Origin: Kitasatospora gansuensis | GTDB lineage: Bacteria; Actinomycetota; Actinomycetes; Streptomycetales; Streptomycetaceae | Assembly: GCF_014203705.1 (NCBI RefSeq) | Contig: NZ_JACHJR010000001.1 | Coordinates: forward strand, 248,001 to 312,000 | Direction: 5' to 3' | Length of the DNA stretch: 64,000 nucleotides | Shown here: piece by piece, positions 1 to 8,536 of the stretch | Numbering within the stretch: the stretch's first letter is position 1 | How the letters are laid out: each line of letters starts with the position of its first letter | Made by a program: the position numbers and the translations under genes | The notes under the pieces: model-generated | What the model was told of the DNA's origin: nothing | Database searches by the model: none | What the model saw: only the letters and a program-made list of their open reading frames with translations

Positions 1-713
1 GCGCCGACCAGCCGCCGTCCGTACAGCAGGGCGGCCGCCGCGCCGAGCGCGAACTCCCAGAGCCGGGTGGCGGTGGAGAAGTAGCCGAGCGGGGCGGCGT
101 CGGCCGTCCAGCGCAGGCAGAGCAGGAAGGAGGCGGCCCCGACCCCGAGGGTCAACAGCAGCACGGCGAGTCTGCGCCACCTGGCGGCGAGCAGCAGGAC
201 GGCGCCCCAGAGCAGGTAGAACTGGTTCTCCACGCCGAGCGACCAGAAGTGCAGCACGGGGCTCGGATCGCGGGTGGCCGCCAGGTAGTCGGTGTGCTGC
301 CCGGCGAACCGCCAGTTGGCGAACTGTCCGGCCGCCGCGAGCAGGTCGCGGGCCAGGTCGGTGCCGCGCAGCGGGTCGAGCAGCAGCCGGCCCGCGACGG
401 CGGTGGCGGTCAGCACCACGGCGGCGGCGGGCAGGATGCGGCGGGCCCGGCGGGCGCAGAACTCCCGGAAACCGAGCGGGCGTTGGCCGGTCAGCAGACC
501 GGTGATCAGGAATCCGGAGAGGACGAAGAAGACGTCCACCCCGACGTAGCCGCCGGTCAGCGCGGGCACTCCGGCGTGGAAGCCGAGCACCGCGAGGACG
601 GCGACGCCGCGCAGGCCCTCCAGGTCGGCGCGGAAGCCGGCCGCGGGCGCGGTCCTGAGCCTCGGAGGCGGCGGTGCCGCGGTGGCCCGGGACAGGGTGA
701 TCAGGTCGGTCAT
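1..713 (-). CDS. Acyltransferase 3 (OafA/YrhL) family membrane protein, 3' part outside window
   Basis: Integral-membrane O-acyltransferase of the kind that modifies surface polysaccharides or secreted sugars. Only the N-terminal 237 residues lie in the window; the gene runs off the left edge. After a Pro/Ala-rich start the family signature is clear: DLEGLRGVAVLAV near residues 31-43, the FHAG motif with the proposed catalytic His, GVDVFFVLSGFLIT near 58-71, a basic RRARRILPA loop, and HFWSLGVENQFY near 153. The ATG at 713 is the first in-frame start before the motif. It lies 111 bases downstream of a GT2 gene on the same strand, which suggests polymer synthesis followed by acylation. The substrate cannot be read from the sequence. 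Confidence 0.85.
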   Translation of the reverse strand, partial: MTDLITLSRATAAPPPPRLRTAPAAGFRADLEGLRGVAVLAVLGFHAGVPALTGGYVGVDVFFVLSGFLITGLLTGQRPLGFREFCARRARRILPAAAVVLTATAVAGRLLLDPLRGTDLARDLLAAAGQFANWRFAGQHTDYLAATRDPSPVLHFWSLGVENQFYLLWGAVLLLAARWRRLAVLLLTLGVGAASFLLCLRWTADAAPLGYFSTATRLWEFALGAAAALLYGRRLVG

Positions 714-824
714 GGTGGTGCTCCTCGCGACGGCTTCGGTGGGTGTGCCGCCGGGCCCTTGGGGTGACCTGGCAGGCGGTCCCGCGCCGGTGGGGCGACG
801 CGCAAGGCTGGAGTTGACGGTGCG

Positions 825-2507
825 TCAGAACAGTGGATCGGCCCAGCCGGTGGCGAGCAGCGCGGCGAGCGCGAACACCGCCGTCACGGCGAGCGCCTCG
901 GGCCGGCCGAACGCCTCGGTGGTGCCACTCGCACTGCCGCCCCGGACCTGGTCGCGGCCGCGCAGCAGCGCCCAGAGCGCGGTCAGCACGGGCAGCGCGG
1001 TGTAGGTGGTGAGGGCGAGCAGGGCGGCCAGCGCCCAGTAGGGCTGCCAGCCGTACCGGGCGACCGCCCGGGCCAGGCCGACGGCTCCGGCGGTCAGGCA
1101 CAGGCTCAGCCAGCCGACCCCGATCCGGGCCACCGTGCGGCCGAGCGCCGACCGGCCGGCGATCGCGCCGGTCGGCACCCAGTCGGCGCTGCGGTGCCGC
1201 AGCGCGTGCACCAGGGCGACCACGTGGCAGAGCCCGCTGAGCAGTTGGACCCGGGTGACCTCGAACCGCCAGCGGGTCCGGGAGGCGGCGGGGAGCAGCG
1301 CGAGCGAGACCCAGAGCGGCGGCAGGAAGGGCAGCACCTGCCAGGGTTCGATCCGCTCGGGGGTGAAGAACAGCAGGATCAGCGCGGGCAGCGGCACCGC
1401 GAAGACGTTCACCGCGCTGCTGAGGTAACCGAGGATGCCGTTCCAGAAGCACAGCCTCGCGCCCTTGGGCAGCGGGCTGCGGTGGAACTCGGGGTCGCGC
1501 AGCAGCGCGAGCGAGCCCAGGCACCAGCGGTACTGCTGGCTGATGAAGGCGGACAAGCCGGTCGGCGACAGGCCCTTGGCCAGCAGGGTCGGGACGTAGC
1601 GGGTGCGGAAGCCGTGCCGCCCGAGCGCCAGCCCGGTGTACAGGTCCTCACTGTGGTCGGATTCGTAGAAGCCGCCCGCGAGTTGGAGCGCGCTGCGCCG
1701 GTAGAGCGCGTTGGTGCCGCAGCAGACGGTGCCGTCCCGGGCGTCCCGGGAGGGCTGGATCCAGCGGTAGAACACCTCCTGGGTGGCGCCCGCGCCGCGC
1801 TCCAGCCAGCTCATGCCGGCATCGGTGTCGAAGCACTGCGGGCTCTGCACGATGCCGGTGCCGGGCTCGTCGAAGTACGGCACCAGGTGGTCCAGGAAGT
1901 CGGCGCGCGGGCAGAAGTCCGCGTCCAGCACCGCGACCAGGTCGGAATCACCGTGGGCCAGACCGAAGTTGAGGTTCCCGGCCTTCTTGAACCGGCCCAG
2001 GTCGGGGCGGGTGTGGTAGCGGAAGCCGTACGACTCGGCGAGCTCGCGCACCTCGGCACTGGCCGCGTCGTCGAGCACCCGGACGGTGAGTTCGCCGCGC
2101 CAGCGCAGCGCGGCCACGTGCCGGTAGGCGTTGGCCAGCACGTCGAGCGGCTCGCCGCAGGTCGGCAGCAACAGGTCCACCGAGGGCACCCGTTCGGGCC
2201 GCCAGGCGCGGAGCAGCAGTTGGTGGCTGTCCTGCGAGTACCGGCGCTGGCGCTGGCCGTCGCCGATCCCGAGCAGCCAGGTGGCCCCGTTCAGCAGCAC
2301 CAGCAGCAGGAACGGCCAGAGCAGCGGACGGCTGAGGGCGAACAGCCCGAGCGTCACGGTGGCCCCGGCGTAGGAGAGCGCGGAGCAGAGCAGCACCCAG
2401 CGGCGCTGCGGACCGAAGTACCAGTAGAGCTCCTCGCCGTCGGGCGGCGCCGGCCGGGTTGTCGTTGACGGACTGGGAGCGGGTGGGGTCAGTCGGCGTA
2501 CGGGCAT
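825..2507 (-). CDS. Cellulose-synthase-like family 2 glycosyltransferase
   Basis: Processive membrane GT2 of the BcsA/cellulose-synthase type, 560 aa, probably polymerising a UDP-sugar and exporting the chain. Two N-terminal membrane helices (WVLLCSALSYAGATV and PLLWPFLLLVLLN) precede the catalytic domain. That domain shows VRVLDDAAS, the DADFCP metal-binding motif near residue 192, TNALYRRSAL, and the QQYRW signature (Q-x-x-R-W) near 322. Several hydrophobic helices follow. The frame is open further upstream, but the ATG at 2507 (MPVRRLTPP) leaves room for a promoter and the palindrome at 2567-2582. No PilZ domain is visible. Followed on the same strand by the acyltransferase, probably co-transcribed. 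Confidence 0.88.
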   Translation of the reverse strand: MPVRRLTPPAPSPSTTTRPAPPDGEELYWYFGPQRRWVLLCSALSYAGATVTLGLFALSRPLLWPFLLLVLLNGATWLLGIGDGQRQRRYSQDSHQLLLRAWRPERVPSVDLLLPTCGEPLDVLANAYRHVAALRWRGELTVRVLDDAASAEVRELAESYGFRYHTRPDLGRFKKAGNLNFGLAHGDSDLVAVLDADFCPRADFLDHLVPYFDEPGTGIVQSPQCFDTDAGMSWLERGAGATQEVFYRWIQPSRDARDGTVCCGTNALYRRSALQLAGGFYESDHSEDLYTGLALGRHGFRTRYVPTLLAKGLSPTGLSAFISQQYRWCLGSLALLRDPEFHRSPLPKGARLCFWNGILGYLSSAVNVFAVPLPALILLFFTPERIEPWQVLPFLPPLWVSLALLPAASRTRWRFEVTRVQLLSGLCHVVALVHALRHRSADWVPTGAIAGRSALGRTVARIGVGWLSLCLTAGAVGLARAVARYGWQPYWALAALLALTTYTALPVLTALWALLRGRDQVRGGSASGTTEAFGRPEALAVTAVFALAALLATGWADPLF

Positions 2508-2566
2508 GCGGAAGGAAGCCCCCCTGGGCTCGATGTGAACGAACCGTGCTCGCGCCAGCCTGCCAC

Positions 2567-2582
2567 ATTGGTCTGGACCAAT
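2567..2582. promoter_or_regulatory. 16-bp palindrome resembling a DasR-responsive element (dre)
   Basis: ATTGGTC-TG-GACCAAT is a perfect 7-bp inverted repeat with a 2-bp centre, 60 bp upstream of the GT2 start. Its core TGGTCTGGACCA differs by one base from the TGGTCTAGACCA core of the known DasR consensus of streptomycetes. DasR control is an inference. Confidence 0.5.
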
Positions 2583-2653
2583 CGTGAACGCCGCATGAAT
2601 CGGGCCAGCAGCTACGGAGCTTGACGGTGCGTCACCCAGGGGGGAATGTCCGC

Positions 2654-3190
2654 TCAGATCCCCTTGATCAGCTTTTCGAACCGCAGATCGGGGCGGCGCG
2701 GGACACCGAACCGCTCGTCCCCGTACGGAAATGGCGAGAACTCGCCGGTCCGCCGGTAGCCCCGCCGCTCGTACCAGGCGATCAGCTCGGCCCGCTGGAC
2801 GATCACCGTCATCTCCAGCGCGGTCACCCCCCACCGCTCCCGCGCCACCAGCTCGGCCTGCGCCAGCACCGCCCGGCCCAGGCCGCCGCCCTGCTGGGTG
2901 GGCCGCACCGAGAACATGCCGAAGTACGCCGTCTCGCCCCGGTGTTCCAGCTGGCAGCAGGCCAGCAGCTCACCCTCCCGCTCGGCCAGCAGCACCACGC
3001 CGGCCGGCGCCGCGATCGCCGCGGCCACCCCCTCGGCGTCGGTCCGCTGCCCGTCCAGCAGATCCGCCTCGGTGGTCCAGCCGGCCCGGCTGGCGTCACC
3101 CCGGTAGGCCGACTCCACCAGCTCCACCAACGCGGCCACATCGGCCGGTCCGGCCGGACGGAAGGTCAGTTCTGAGGTCTCCGACGTCAT
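2654..3190 (-). CDS. GNAT family N-acetyltransferase
   Basis: Single-domain GNAT enzyme, 178 aa, acetyl-CoA dependent. The fold is recognisable from LTFRPAGPADVAALVELV at the N-terminus, the core AYFGMFSVRPTQQGGGLGRAVLAQAE (motif A, with a Q-x-x-G-x-G-type pyrophosphate loop), then ALEMTVIVQRAELIAWYERRGYRRTGEF (motif B). The ATG at 3190 has GAGAGCGAACG just upstream. The longer open frame to the right is only GC-driven. The FPYGDERFGVPRRPDL tail is common in GNATs acting on small amines or drugs, but the substrate is unknown. Transcribed alone, divergent from the lysozyme gene. Confidence 0.85.
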   Translation of the reverse strand: MTSETSELTFRPAGPADVAALVELVESAYRGDASRAGWTTEADLLDGQRTDAEGVAAAIAAPAGVVLLAEREGELLACCQLEHRGETAYFGMFSVRPTQQGGGLGRAVLAQAELVARERWGVTALEMTVIVQRAELIAWYERRGYRRTGEFSPFPYGDERFGVPRRPDLRFEKLIKGI

Positions 3191-3376
3191 CGTTCGCTCT
3201 CGCATTCCCGGGCCGACCACCGGCCCTCTTCGCATCGTGCCACAGCACCATTCCCGGACTTCACCATGGTGTCGGACCACATCCGCCGACCCTTCGTCAT
3301 GTGTTCTACGCGCCATGGTGACCATGTCCGGGGCATGACTAGCCTGCTGCTCCCCACCTGACTCGAAGGAGTGCCC

Positions 3377-4198
3377 GTGCCCACCTTCCGTCTCCTCCGC
3401 ACCGCCACCCTGGCCGCCGCCACCGGCGCCCTGCTGCTCGCCGCCGTCCCCGCGCACGCGGCGGGCCACGACCGCACGCCCGCCGACTTCCACCCCGAAC
3501 TCGACCACGCCGGCTCGACCGTCGCGGCCCACGAGGGCAGATCCGGCACCCCGTTGCAGAGCCTGGCCGTCACCCAGACCAAGGGCATGGACGTCTCCAG
3601 CTGGCAGGGCAACGTCAACTGGAGCGGCGCCGCCGCCAACGGCGCCCGCTTCGCCTACGTCAAGGCCACCGAGGGCACCAACTACACCAACCCCTACTTC
3701 ACCCAGCAGTACAACGGCAGCTACAACGCCGGACTGATCCGCGGCGCCTACCACTTCGCCCTGCCCAACGTCTCCACCGGCGCCACCCAGGCCACCTGGT
3801 TCGTCAACCACGGCGGCGGCTGGTCCGCCGACGGCAAGACCCTGCCGCCCGCCCTCGACATCGAGTACAACCCGTACGGCGCGACCTGCTACGGCCTGAC
3901 CCGCGCCGCGATGGTCAGCTGGATCCGCGACTTCAGCAACACCGTCCACACCCGCACCGGCCGCTACCCGGTCATCTACACCACCACCGACTGGTGGACC
4001 ACCTGCACCGGCAACAACGCCGGCTTCGGTACCACCAGCCCCCTCTGGATCGCCCGCTACGCCGCCACCGTCGGCACCCTCCCCGCCGGCTGGACCTTCC
4101 AGACCATCTGGCAGTACGCCGACTCCGGCCCCCTCCCCGGCGACCAGAACTACTTCAACGGCGCCTACGACCGCCTCCAGGCCCTCGCCAAGGGCTGA
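3377..4198 (+). CDS. Secreted GH25 muramidase (lysozyme)
   Basis: Glycoside hydrolase family 25 enzyme that cleaves the MurNAc-GlcNAc bond of peptidoglycan outside the cell; 273 aa. A Sec signal peptide (hydrophobic LLAAVPAHAA, cleavage after AHA near residue 29) and a short linker lead to the catalytic barrel: GMDVSSWQGNVNW with the first acidic residue near 72, FAYVKATEG, GAYHFALPN, and the ALDIEYN motif with catalytic Asp/Glu near 160/162. There is no separate cell-wall-binding domain. Two GTG codons are available (3371, 3377). AAGGAG at 3366-3371 is correctly spaced only for 3377. A broken relative of the 3' third lies at 9893-10061. Confidence 0.93.
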   Translation: MPTFRLLRTATLAAATGALLLAAVPAHAAGHDRTPADFHPELDHAGSTVAAHEGRSGTPLQSLAVTQTKGMDVSSWQGNVNWSGAAANGARFAYVKATEGTNYTNPYFTQQYNGSYNAGLIRGAYHFALPNVSTGATQATWFVNHGGGWSADGKTLPPALDIEYNPYGATCYGLTRAAMVSWIRDFSNTVHTRTGRYPVIYTTTDWWTTCTGNNAGFGTTSPLWIARYAATVGTLPAGWTFQTIWQYADSGPLPGDQNYFNGAYDRLQALAKG

Positions 4199-4248
4199 CA
4201 CCCCCTCAACGGTGCGGGGTGGCGCCAACACCCGGCGAGAAGACGAGA

Positions 4249-4264
4249 GCCCGCTCGAACGGGC
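4249..4264. terminator. Short GC hairpin after the lysozyme gene
   Basis: GCCCG-CTCGAA-CGGGC forms a 5-bp stem with a 6-base loop about 50 bp past the lysozyme stop. It is short and has no T tract. The rest of 4199-4410 shows no gene. Confidence 0.3.
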
Positions 4265-4410
4265 GTGGCCGTAGTCCGGTCGTTGGACCGGAACGATCAA
4301 ATTGTCCATCAACTGCCGCCCGAAGATGCTCCCGCAAGGACCCGTGTAAGCGTCGCCCGGTTGCTTTGTGGCGGACTCCACGGCCGGGCTGGAGGGGTCG
4401 GCTCGGCCGG

Positions 4411-5640
4411 TCAGGCGTGCTGTCGGAGGAAGTCCGCGAGTTGGTTCTCGTAGCGCAGCGGGTCGGCGTTCCATGCGGCGGTGTGGCCGGCGCCGGGGAA
4501 GGTGGTGAGTTTGACGGTGCCGGGCCAGTCGCGGGCGAACTCGGCGCTGGTGGCGTAGGGGACGAGGGTGTCGTCGGTGCCGTGGAGGACGAGGACGGGC
4601 TGTTCGGGGCCGCCGGTGCGGCGGTTGCCGGCCAGGACGTCGACGTTGTCGAGGTCGACACCGGAGCGCAGTTGGAGGACCTGTGTCTCGATGTCGGCGA
4701 TGAGGGAGGGCAGTTGGAGGCCGGCGACGATGGTGTGGACGGCGGCGCGGTAGTCGAGTGCGGGCGAGTCGAGAACGACGGCGCGTACGGTGCTGCTGTC
4801 GGCGGTGCGCTGGAGGTAGTTCTCGACGATGCCGCCACCCATGGAGAAGCCGTACAGCACCACGCCGGTGGCGCCCTGGTCGTGGGCGTAGCGGACGGCG
4901 GCGTCGAGGTCCCGCCACTCGGTGTCGCCGAACTTTCTTGTGCCGTCCGGGTCGTGGGGTGCGCCGGGGTCGTTGCGGTAGGTGATGTCGAGGACGGGGT
5001 GGCCGAGTTCGTGCAGTTTCGGCATGGTGCGCAGTCCTGCGGAGCGGCCTGCGCCGAGTCCGTGGACCTGGATGACCCAGGTGCTGGTGCTGCCGGGGAC
5101 GAACCAGGCGGGCATCGGGCCGAGTTCGCCGGGATATGTGACGTCCTGGTAGTCCAGGCCGACGGCTTGCTTCGGGTCGGTGGCCCACATGGTGACGGAG
5201 ATCTTCGCCTTGGCGCCCGCGGTGGGTACGGTGTCGGCGGTCAGTTCACGGGTGACGGTTCGGCTGTCCTGGGTGAGGACCGGTCCGAGCCGGCCCGAGT
5301 GCCTTTGCCCGGTGCCGTCCTCTTGCCAGGTGAGGCCGTAGACGCCGGGGGCGCGGCTGGCGTCATCCGCAGGCAGGGTGACGGTGTCCGGGGTCGCGGC
5401 CGTGATGCGGATGTTCAGCGGTGTGTCGTCGATGGGCTGGAGCAACCTACCGGTCAGCACCCACAGCGCGGCGGCCCCGGCGGCGGTCGCGAGGACGAGG
5501 ACCCCCGCGATGCCGGTGACCAGGCGTCGCCGCAGACGGCTGCGACGACGCCCGGTCACCGGAGCGGGCGGATCCGGAGTCCCCTGAGCCGGCACCTGAT
5601 GTTCCTGGCGCAGCGGCGCGGCGCTGGCGTCGTCGTGCAT
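4411..5640 (-). CDS. Membrane-anchored alpha/beta hydrolase
   Basis: Serine esterase/lipase-like hydrolase, 409 aa. A Pro/Arg-rich cytoplasmic start is followed by one transmembrane helix (LVTGIAGVLVLATAAGAAALWVL, about residues 41-63), so the catalytic domain is probably extracytoplasmic. The nucleophile elbow is YGFSMGGG (Ser near 265). The acid is probably in VLHGTDDTLVP, and the His is in GAGHTAAW near the C-terminus; the oxyanion HGLG segment is also present. It begins 24 bases after the sulfatase gene ends on the same strand, so the two probably form one operon acting on extracellular substrates. The substrate is unknown. Confidence 0.85.
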   Translation of the reverse strand: MHDDASAAPLRQEHQVPAQGTPDPPAPVTGRRRSRLRRRLVTGIAGVLVLATAAGAAALWVLTGRLLQPIDDTPLNIRITAATPDTVTLPADDASRAPGVYGLTWQEDGTGQRHSGRLGPVLTQDSRTVTRELTADTVPTAGAKAKISVTMWATDPKQAVGLDYQDVTYPGELGPMPAWFVPGSTSTWVIQVHGLGAGRSAGLRTMPKLHELGHPVLDITYRNDPGAPHDPDGTRKFGDTEWRDLDAAVRYAHDQGATGVVLYGFSMGGGIVENYLQRTADSSTVRAVVLDSPALDYRAAVHTIVAGLQLPSLIADIETQVLQLRSGVDLDNVDVLAGNRRTGGPEQPVLVLHGTDDTLVPYATSAEFARDWPGTVKLTTFPGAGHTAAWNADPLRYENQLADFLRQHA

Positions 5641-5664
5641 GGGACTCCGGATCGACGGGCCGGG

Positions 5665-7131
5665 CTAGGCCGGCGTGGGATAGGGAAGCAGCCCGGCATT
5701 GGTCCTCTCCCAGGCGGCCTTGAGTTCGGCGAGCAGTGCGGGCTGCCGGGCCGAGTGGTCGGCCCACTCGCTGGGGTCCCGGCTGAGGTCGAAGAGCTGG
5801 TCTCGGCCGTTGAAGAGGGCGTTCTTCGCCTTGTCGGCGCGGTAGTACTTCCACGTCCCCCGGCGCAGGGCGCGCTCTCCCCTCACCCGCCAGAACAGGT
5901 CGCGCTGCGGCGCGTCCTCGCCGCGCAGCAGGTATCCGGCGAGGCTGACGCCGTCCAGGGCGAAGGCGGGAGCGGGGCGGGCACCGCCGATCTCCAGGAG
6001 GGTGGCCGTGAGGTCGGGGGTGAAGAGCGGTTCGCGGCTGACCTGGCGGGCGTCGATACGAGCCGGCCAGCGGACGATGGTGGGCACCCGGATGCCGCCC
6101 TCCTGGAGCGAGGACTTGGCGCCGTTGAACGGCCAGGTGTGCGAGTAGCGTTCGCCGCCGTTGTCGCTGGCGAACACGACGATCGTGTCGCGCTCCTGCC
6201 CGGAACGGCGCAGCGAGTCGAGGACCTCGCCGACGGAGCGGTCCAGGCCCTCGACCATCTGCCGGTACTTGTCCAGCGAGCCGCCGTCCAGATGCGCGAG
6301 CGCGAGCCGGGCGGTGGTGGTGTTGGCCGACCGGACGGCCTTCTCCAGCCGGGCGGCCTCTTCGGTGTCGCCCTCGGCGATCCAGGGCCAGTGCGGCGTC
6401 GTGAAGTTGAGGTTGAGCAGCCACGGCTTCTCGTGCCGGCGCTCGATATACCGGCTCGCGCGTTCGGTGAGGATGCTCGTGTAGTACCGCAGGTCCTGGT
6501 AGGGGACTTCACCCTCGTAGAGGTCGTACTTCCCGTTGCTGGCCAGCTTGGAGTAGTACTCCAGCGCTCCGGCGAAGTTCCCGAAGAACTCGTCCCAGCC
6601 CGACCTGGTCGGCGAGTGGTCCGGCAGGAAGCCGCAGTGCCACTTGCCGATCATCGCGGTCGCGTAGCCGCTGCCGCGCAGCAGTGAGGCGAGGGTGGGG
6701 TGGGTCGGATCCAGCCCTGCGGTGGCATCCTCGAGGATCGGCTCGTCCAACCCGGCCCTGATCCGCCCGGGATAGCGACCGGTGTAGAGGCTGAGCCGGG
6801 TCGGGGAGCAGGTCGCGGACCCGGCGTAGGCGTCGGTGAACCGTACGCCCTGGGCGGCGAGCCGGTCGAGGTTGGGGGTCCTGATTTCGGGCGACCCGTA
6901 CGAGGAAAGGTCACTCCAGCCCATGTCGTCGGCCAGGATGAACAGGATGTTCGGCCGCTTGGAGTGGCGGCCGCGCGCGGCGCGGAACGGCTGCTCCTGC
7001 GTGGCAGCACGGGAGTTGGCGCCCTCCGCGTGTGCGGCCGTGGTGGGCAGGCCGACGGCGGCTGCCGCCGCCCCGGCTCCGAGGGCTCCGCCGAAGGCAC
7101 GGCGGGACAGCTTCTGATCGGGCGTGGACAC
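5665..7131 (-). CDS. Tat-exported type I sulfatase
   Basis: Arylsulfatase-family enzyme of the alkaline-phosphatase superfamily, 488 aa, hydrolysing sulfate esters outside the cytoplasm. The N-terminus carries a twin-arginine signal (SRRAFGGALGAGAAAAAVG, ending near AHA). The catalytic domain opens with NILFILADDMGWSD (metal-binding Asp pair) and has the formylglycine signature CSPTR near residue 107, which needs a formylglycine-generating enzyme encoded elsewhere. VIGKWHCG and FASDNGGERYS supply further conserved catalytic and metal residues. The GTG at 7131 is chosen because AGGAG lies six bases upstream; the longer frame lacks a ribosome site. Upstream in operon with the membrane hydrolase and divergent from a PadR regulator. 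Confidence 0.92.
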   Translation of the reverse strand: MSTPDQKLSRRAFGGALGAGAAAAAVGLPTTAAHAEGANSRAATQEQPFRAARGRHSKRPNILFILADDMGWSDLSSYGSPEIRTPNLDRLAAQGVRFTDAYAGSATCSPTRLSLYTGRYPGRIRAGLDEPILEDATAGLDPTHPTLASLLRGSGYATAMIGKWHCGFLPDHSPTRSGWDEFFGNFAGALEYYSKLASNGKYDLYEGEVPYQDLRYYTSILTERASRYIERRHEKPWLLNLNFTTPHWPWIAEGDTEEAARLEKAVRSANTTTARLALAHLDGGSLDKYRQMVEGLDRSVGEVLDSLRRSGQERDTIVVFASDNGGERYSHTWPFNGAKSSLQEGGIRVPTIVRWPARIDARQVSREPLFTPDLTATLLEIGGARPAPAFALDGVSLAGYLLRGEDAPQRDLFWRVRGERALRRGTWKYYRADKAKNALFNGRDQLFDLSRDPSEWADHSARQPALLAELKAAWERTNAGLLPYPTPA

Positions 7132-7366
7132 TGTGCGCTCCTGAACAGGGCCCGGCGCGGAATCGGCGCGGGCCCGGAGTCGAAAGATTGAGGGGGCTGG
7201 GTGACGGGTGTTCAGGAAACGCGTCGACAGAGCGCGCTGGCGACCCGCTGAAGATCGACATGGCGGCGCTCCACCAAGGGGGTCCTCAGGCTGGCGGACG
7301 GCGACTGCATGCTCCCGCTCCCTCGTCTCCCTCGGAACGCGGCTCGGCTCGTCGCCTTGGGCCGCT

Positions 7367-7392
7367 GATAGATACCGAGTTCTATAGCTATC
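7367..7392. promoter_or_regulatory. AT-rich imperfect dyad between sulfatase and padR genes
   Basis: The 7132-7469 gap holds no gene. Within it GATAG (7367-7371) and CTATC (7388-7392) flank an AT-rich stretch that includes the palindrome ATAGCTAT (7384-7391). This stands out in GC-rich DNA. A plausible operator for the adjacent PadR regulator controlling both directions; inferred from position and symmetry. Confidence 0.4.
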
Positions 7393-7469
7393 GACGCAGC
7401 GCGTCAAGCCCGGCCGGGTAGCATGGGGTGCCTGGACACCCATCCATCACTTTCCGGAGGAAGCAGCCG

Positions 7470-8081
7470 ATGCGCCTGGAGCACGTGATCCTCGGTCTAC
7501 TGGCCCTTCGGCCCGTCTCCGGCTACGACATCCGCAAGTGGATGGACGGCAAGGGCAAGTACCTGGGCTACGACGTGCAACTGCCGCAGATCTACCGCAC
7601 ACTTCCGCGCTTGGTGGACAGCGGCTGGGCGGAGTTCGATGTCGACCCGCGCGAAGGCCGCCCCGACGCCAAGGTCTACCGGCTCACCGCAGGCGGTCGC
7701 GACGCGCTCCTCGACTGGGCCCGCTCACCGTACGAGCCGTCACCGCGCCCGGCCGACCCCGACTTCCAACTGCGCTTCCTCTTCGCCGGTCAACTCGGTC
7801 CCGAGTACGCGATCGCCGTCCTGCGCACCGAACTCGACTACCGGCTTGCCCACTTCGGCGAGCCCGGCTGGATGGACTTCACCGCCCTCGGCCTCGACCC
7901 CATCCCCGACATCGACACCACCTGGGTCCGCAAACTCCACCTCGCCGCCCACGAACACGGCTACGCCTCCACCGCCGCCTACATCGCCTGGCTCCAACTC
8001 ACCCTGGCCCGGCTGGAAGGCGAAGCCGGACTGCCACCCAGCCGCGCCCCGTACCGAGGCGTCGGCCATGACAACCCCTGA
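7470..8081 (+). CDS. PadR family transcriptional regulator
   Basis: Winged-helix repressor, 203 aa. The PadR N-terminal domain is evident: MRLEHVILGLLALRPVSGYD near the start, then IYRTLPRLVDSGWAEFDVD and VYRLTAGGRDALLDW. A PadR C-terminal (Vir-type) helical domain follows (FQLRFLFAGQLGPEYAIAVL, then LDYRLAHF and AYIAWLQLTLARLE). The ATG at 7470 has GGAGGAAG at 7456-7463, six bases upstream; the upstream in-frame start is ignored. Divergent from the sulfatase/hydrolase operon, whose expression it probably controls in response to a phenolic or other small ligand. The ligand is unknown. Confidence 0.9.
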   Translation: MRLEHVILGLLALRPVSGYDIRKWMDGKGKYLGYDVQLPQIYRTLPRLVDSGWAEFDVDPREGRPDAKVYRLTAGGRDALLDWARSPYEPSPRPADPDFQLRFLFAGQLGPEYAIAVLRTELDYRLAHFGEPGWMDFTALGLDPIPDIDTTWVRKLHLAAHEHGYASTAAYIAWLQLTLARLEGEAGLPPSRAPYRGVGHDNP

Positions 8082-8190
8082 CAGTCACCGGGCAAGGTCT
8101 CAACGGCTACCGCCCGGTCAACTCCGCTAGATAACTCCGAACACAGGTCGCCCGCACCGAGAACATCGCCGGTCGGCAGGTGAAGCGGCG

Positions 8191-8300
8191 TCAGACCTGG
8201 GGCAGGGAGAAGGGGACGTGCCCGGTGGCGCGGCCGGTGGAGTCGAGGAGTCGGCCCATGCGTTTGCGGGTGTGGAGGAACACGGTGCGGTCAGACGACG
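8191..8300 (-). pseudogene. 3' remnant of an unidentified gene
   Basis: On the minus strand the frame reads RTVFLHTRKRMGRLLD, then GHVPFSLPQV and a stop at 8191. It looks like a genuine protein C-terminus but has no start. It abuts the IS110-like remnant, so the gene was probably truncated by that element. Family not recognised. The rest of 8082-8190 shows nothing I can support. Confidence 0.3.
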
Positions 8301-8301
8301 A

Positions 8302-8496
8302 GTCGAGAACGACCGCCTCAATCACGCCGGCTACCTCTGGGCCTTCTCCGCCATCACCGCCTCCCCCGGCGCCAAGGCCCACTACCGACGTCGACGCGAC
8401 CACCACGGTGACTGGCATGCCGCCCCTCAGCGCAACCTCTTCAACCGCATGATCGGCCAGCTCTACCAGGAGGGTGCTGGCACAGCAGCTGCATAG
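8302..8496 (+). pseudogene. IS110-family transposase C-terminal relic
   Basis: The plus-strand frame reads VENDRLNHAGYLWAFSAITA, then SPGAKAHYRRRRDHHGDWH and APQRNLFNRMIGQLY. This matches the C-terminal (transposase IS116/IS110/IS902) domain of IS110-type enzymes, with the SPGA(K/R)A-Y core and the closing N(R)-IG-L motif. The N-terminal DEDD domain is missing and no start is present, so this is a dead fragment. It stops a few dozen residues short of the usual end. Confidence 0.6.
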
Positions 8497-8536
8497 GGCG
8501 CGTTTCCATACGTACCGCGAGCCCGAGCCTTGCTTG

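Noticed and set aside
2508..2834. N-terminal extension of the GT2 gene
   Set aside because: The extra residues do not resemble GT2 proteins and would cover the promoter palindrome.
2654..5188. A single 844-codon minus-strand frame spanning several genes
   Set aside because: Only its last 178 codons are the GNAT enzyme; the rest is a GC-driven open stretch antisense to the lysozyme and overlapping another frame of the hydrolase.
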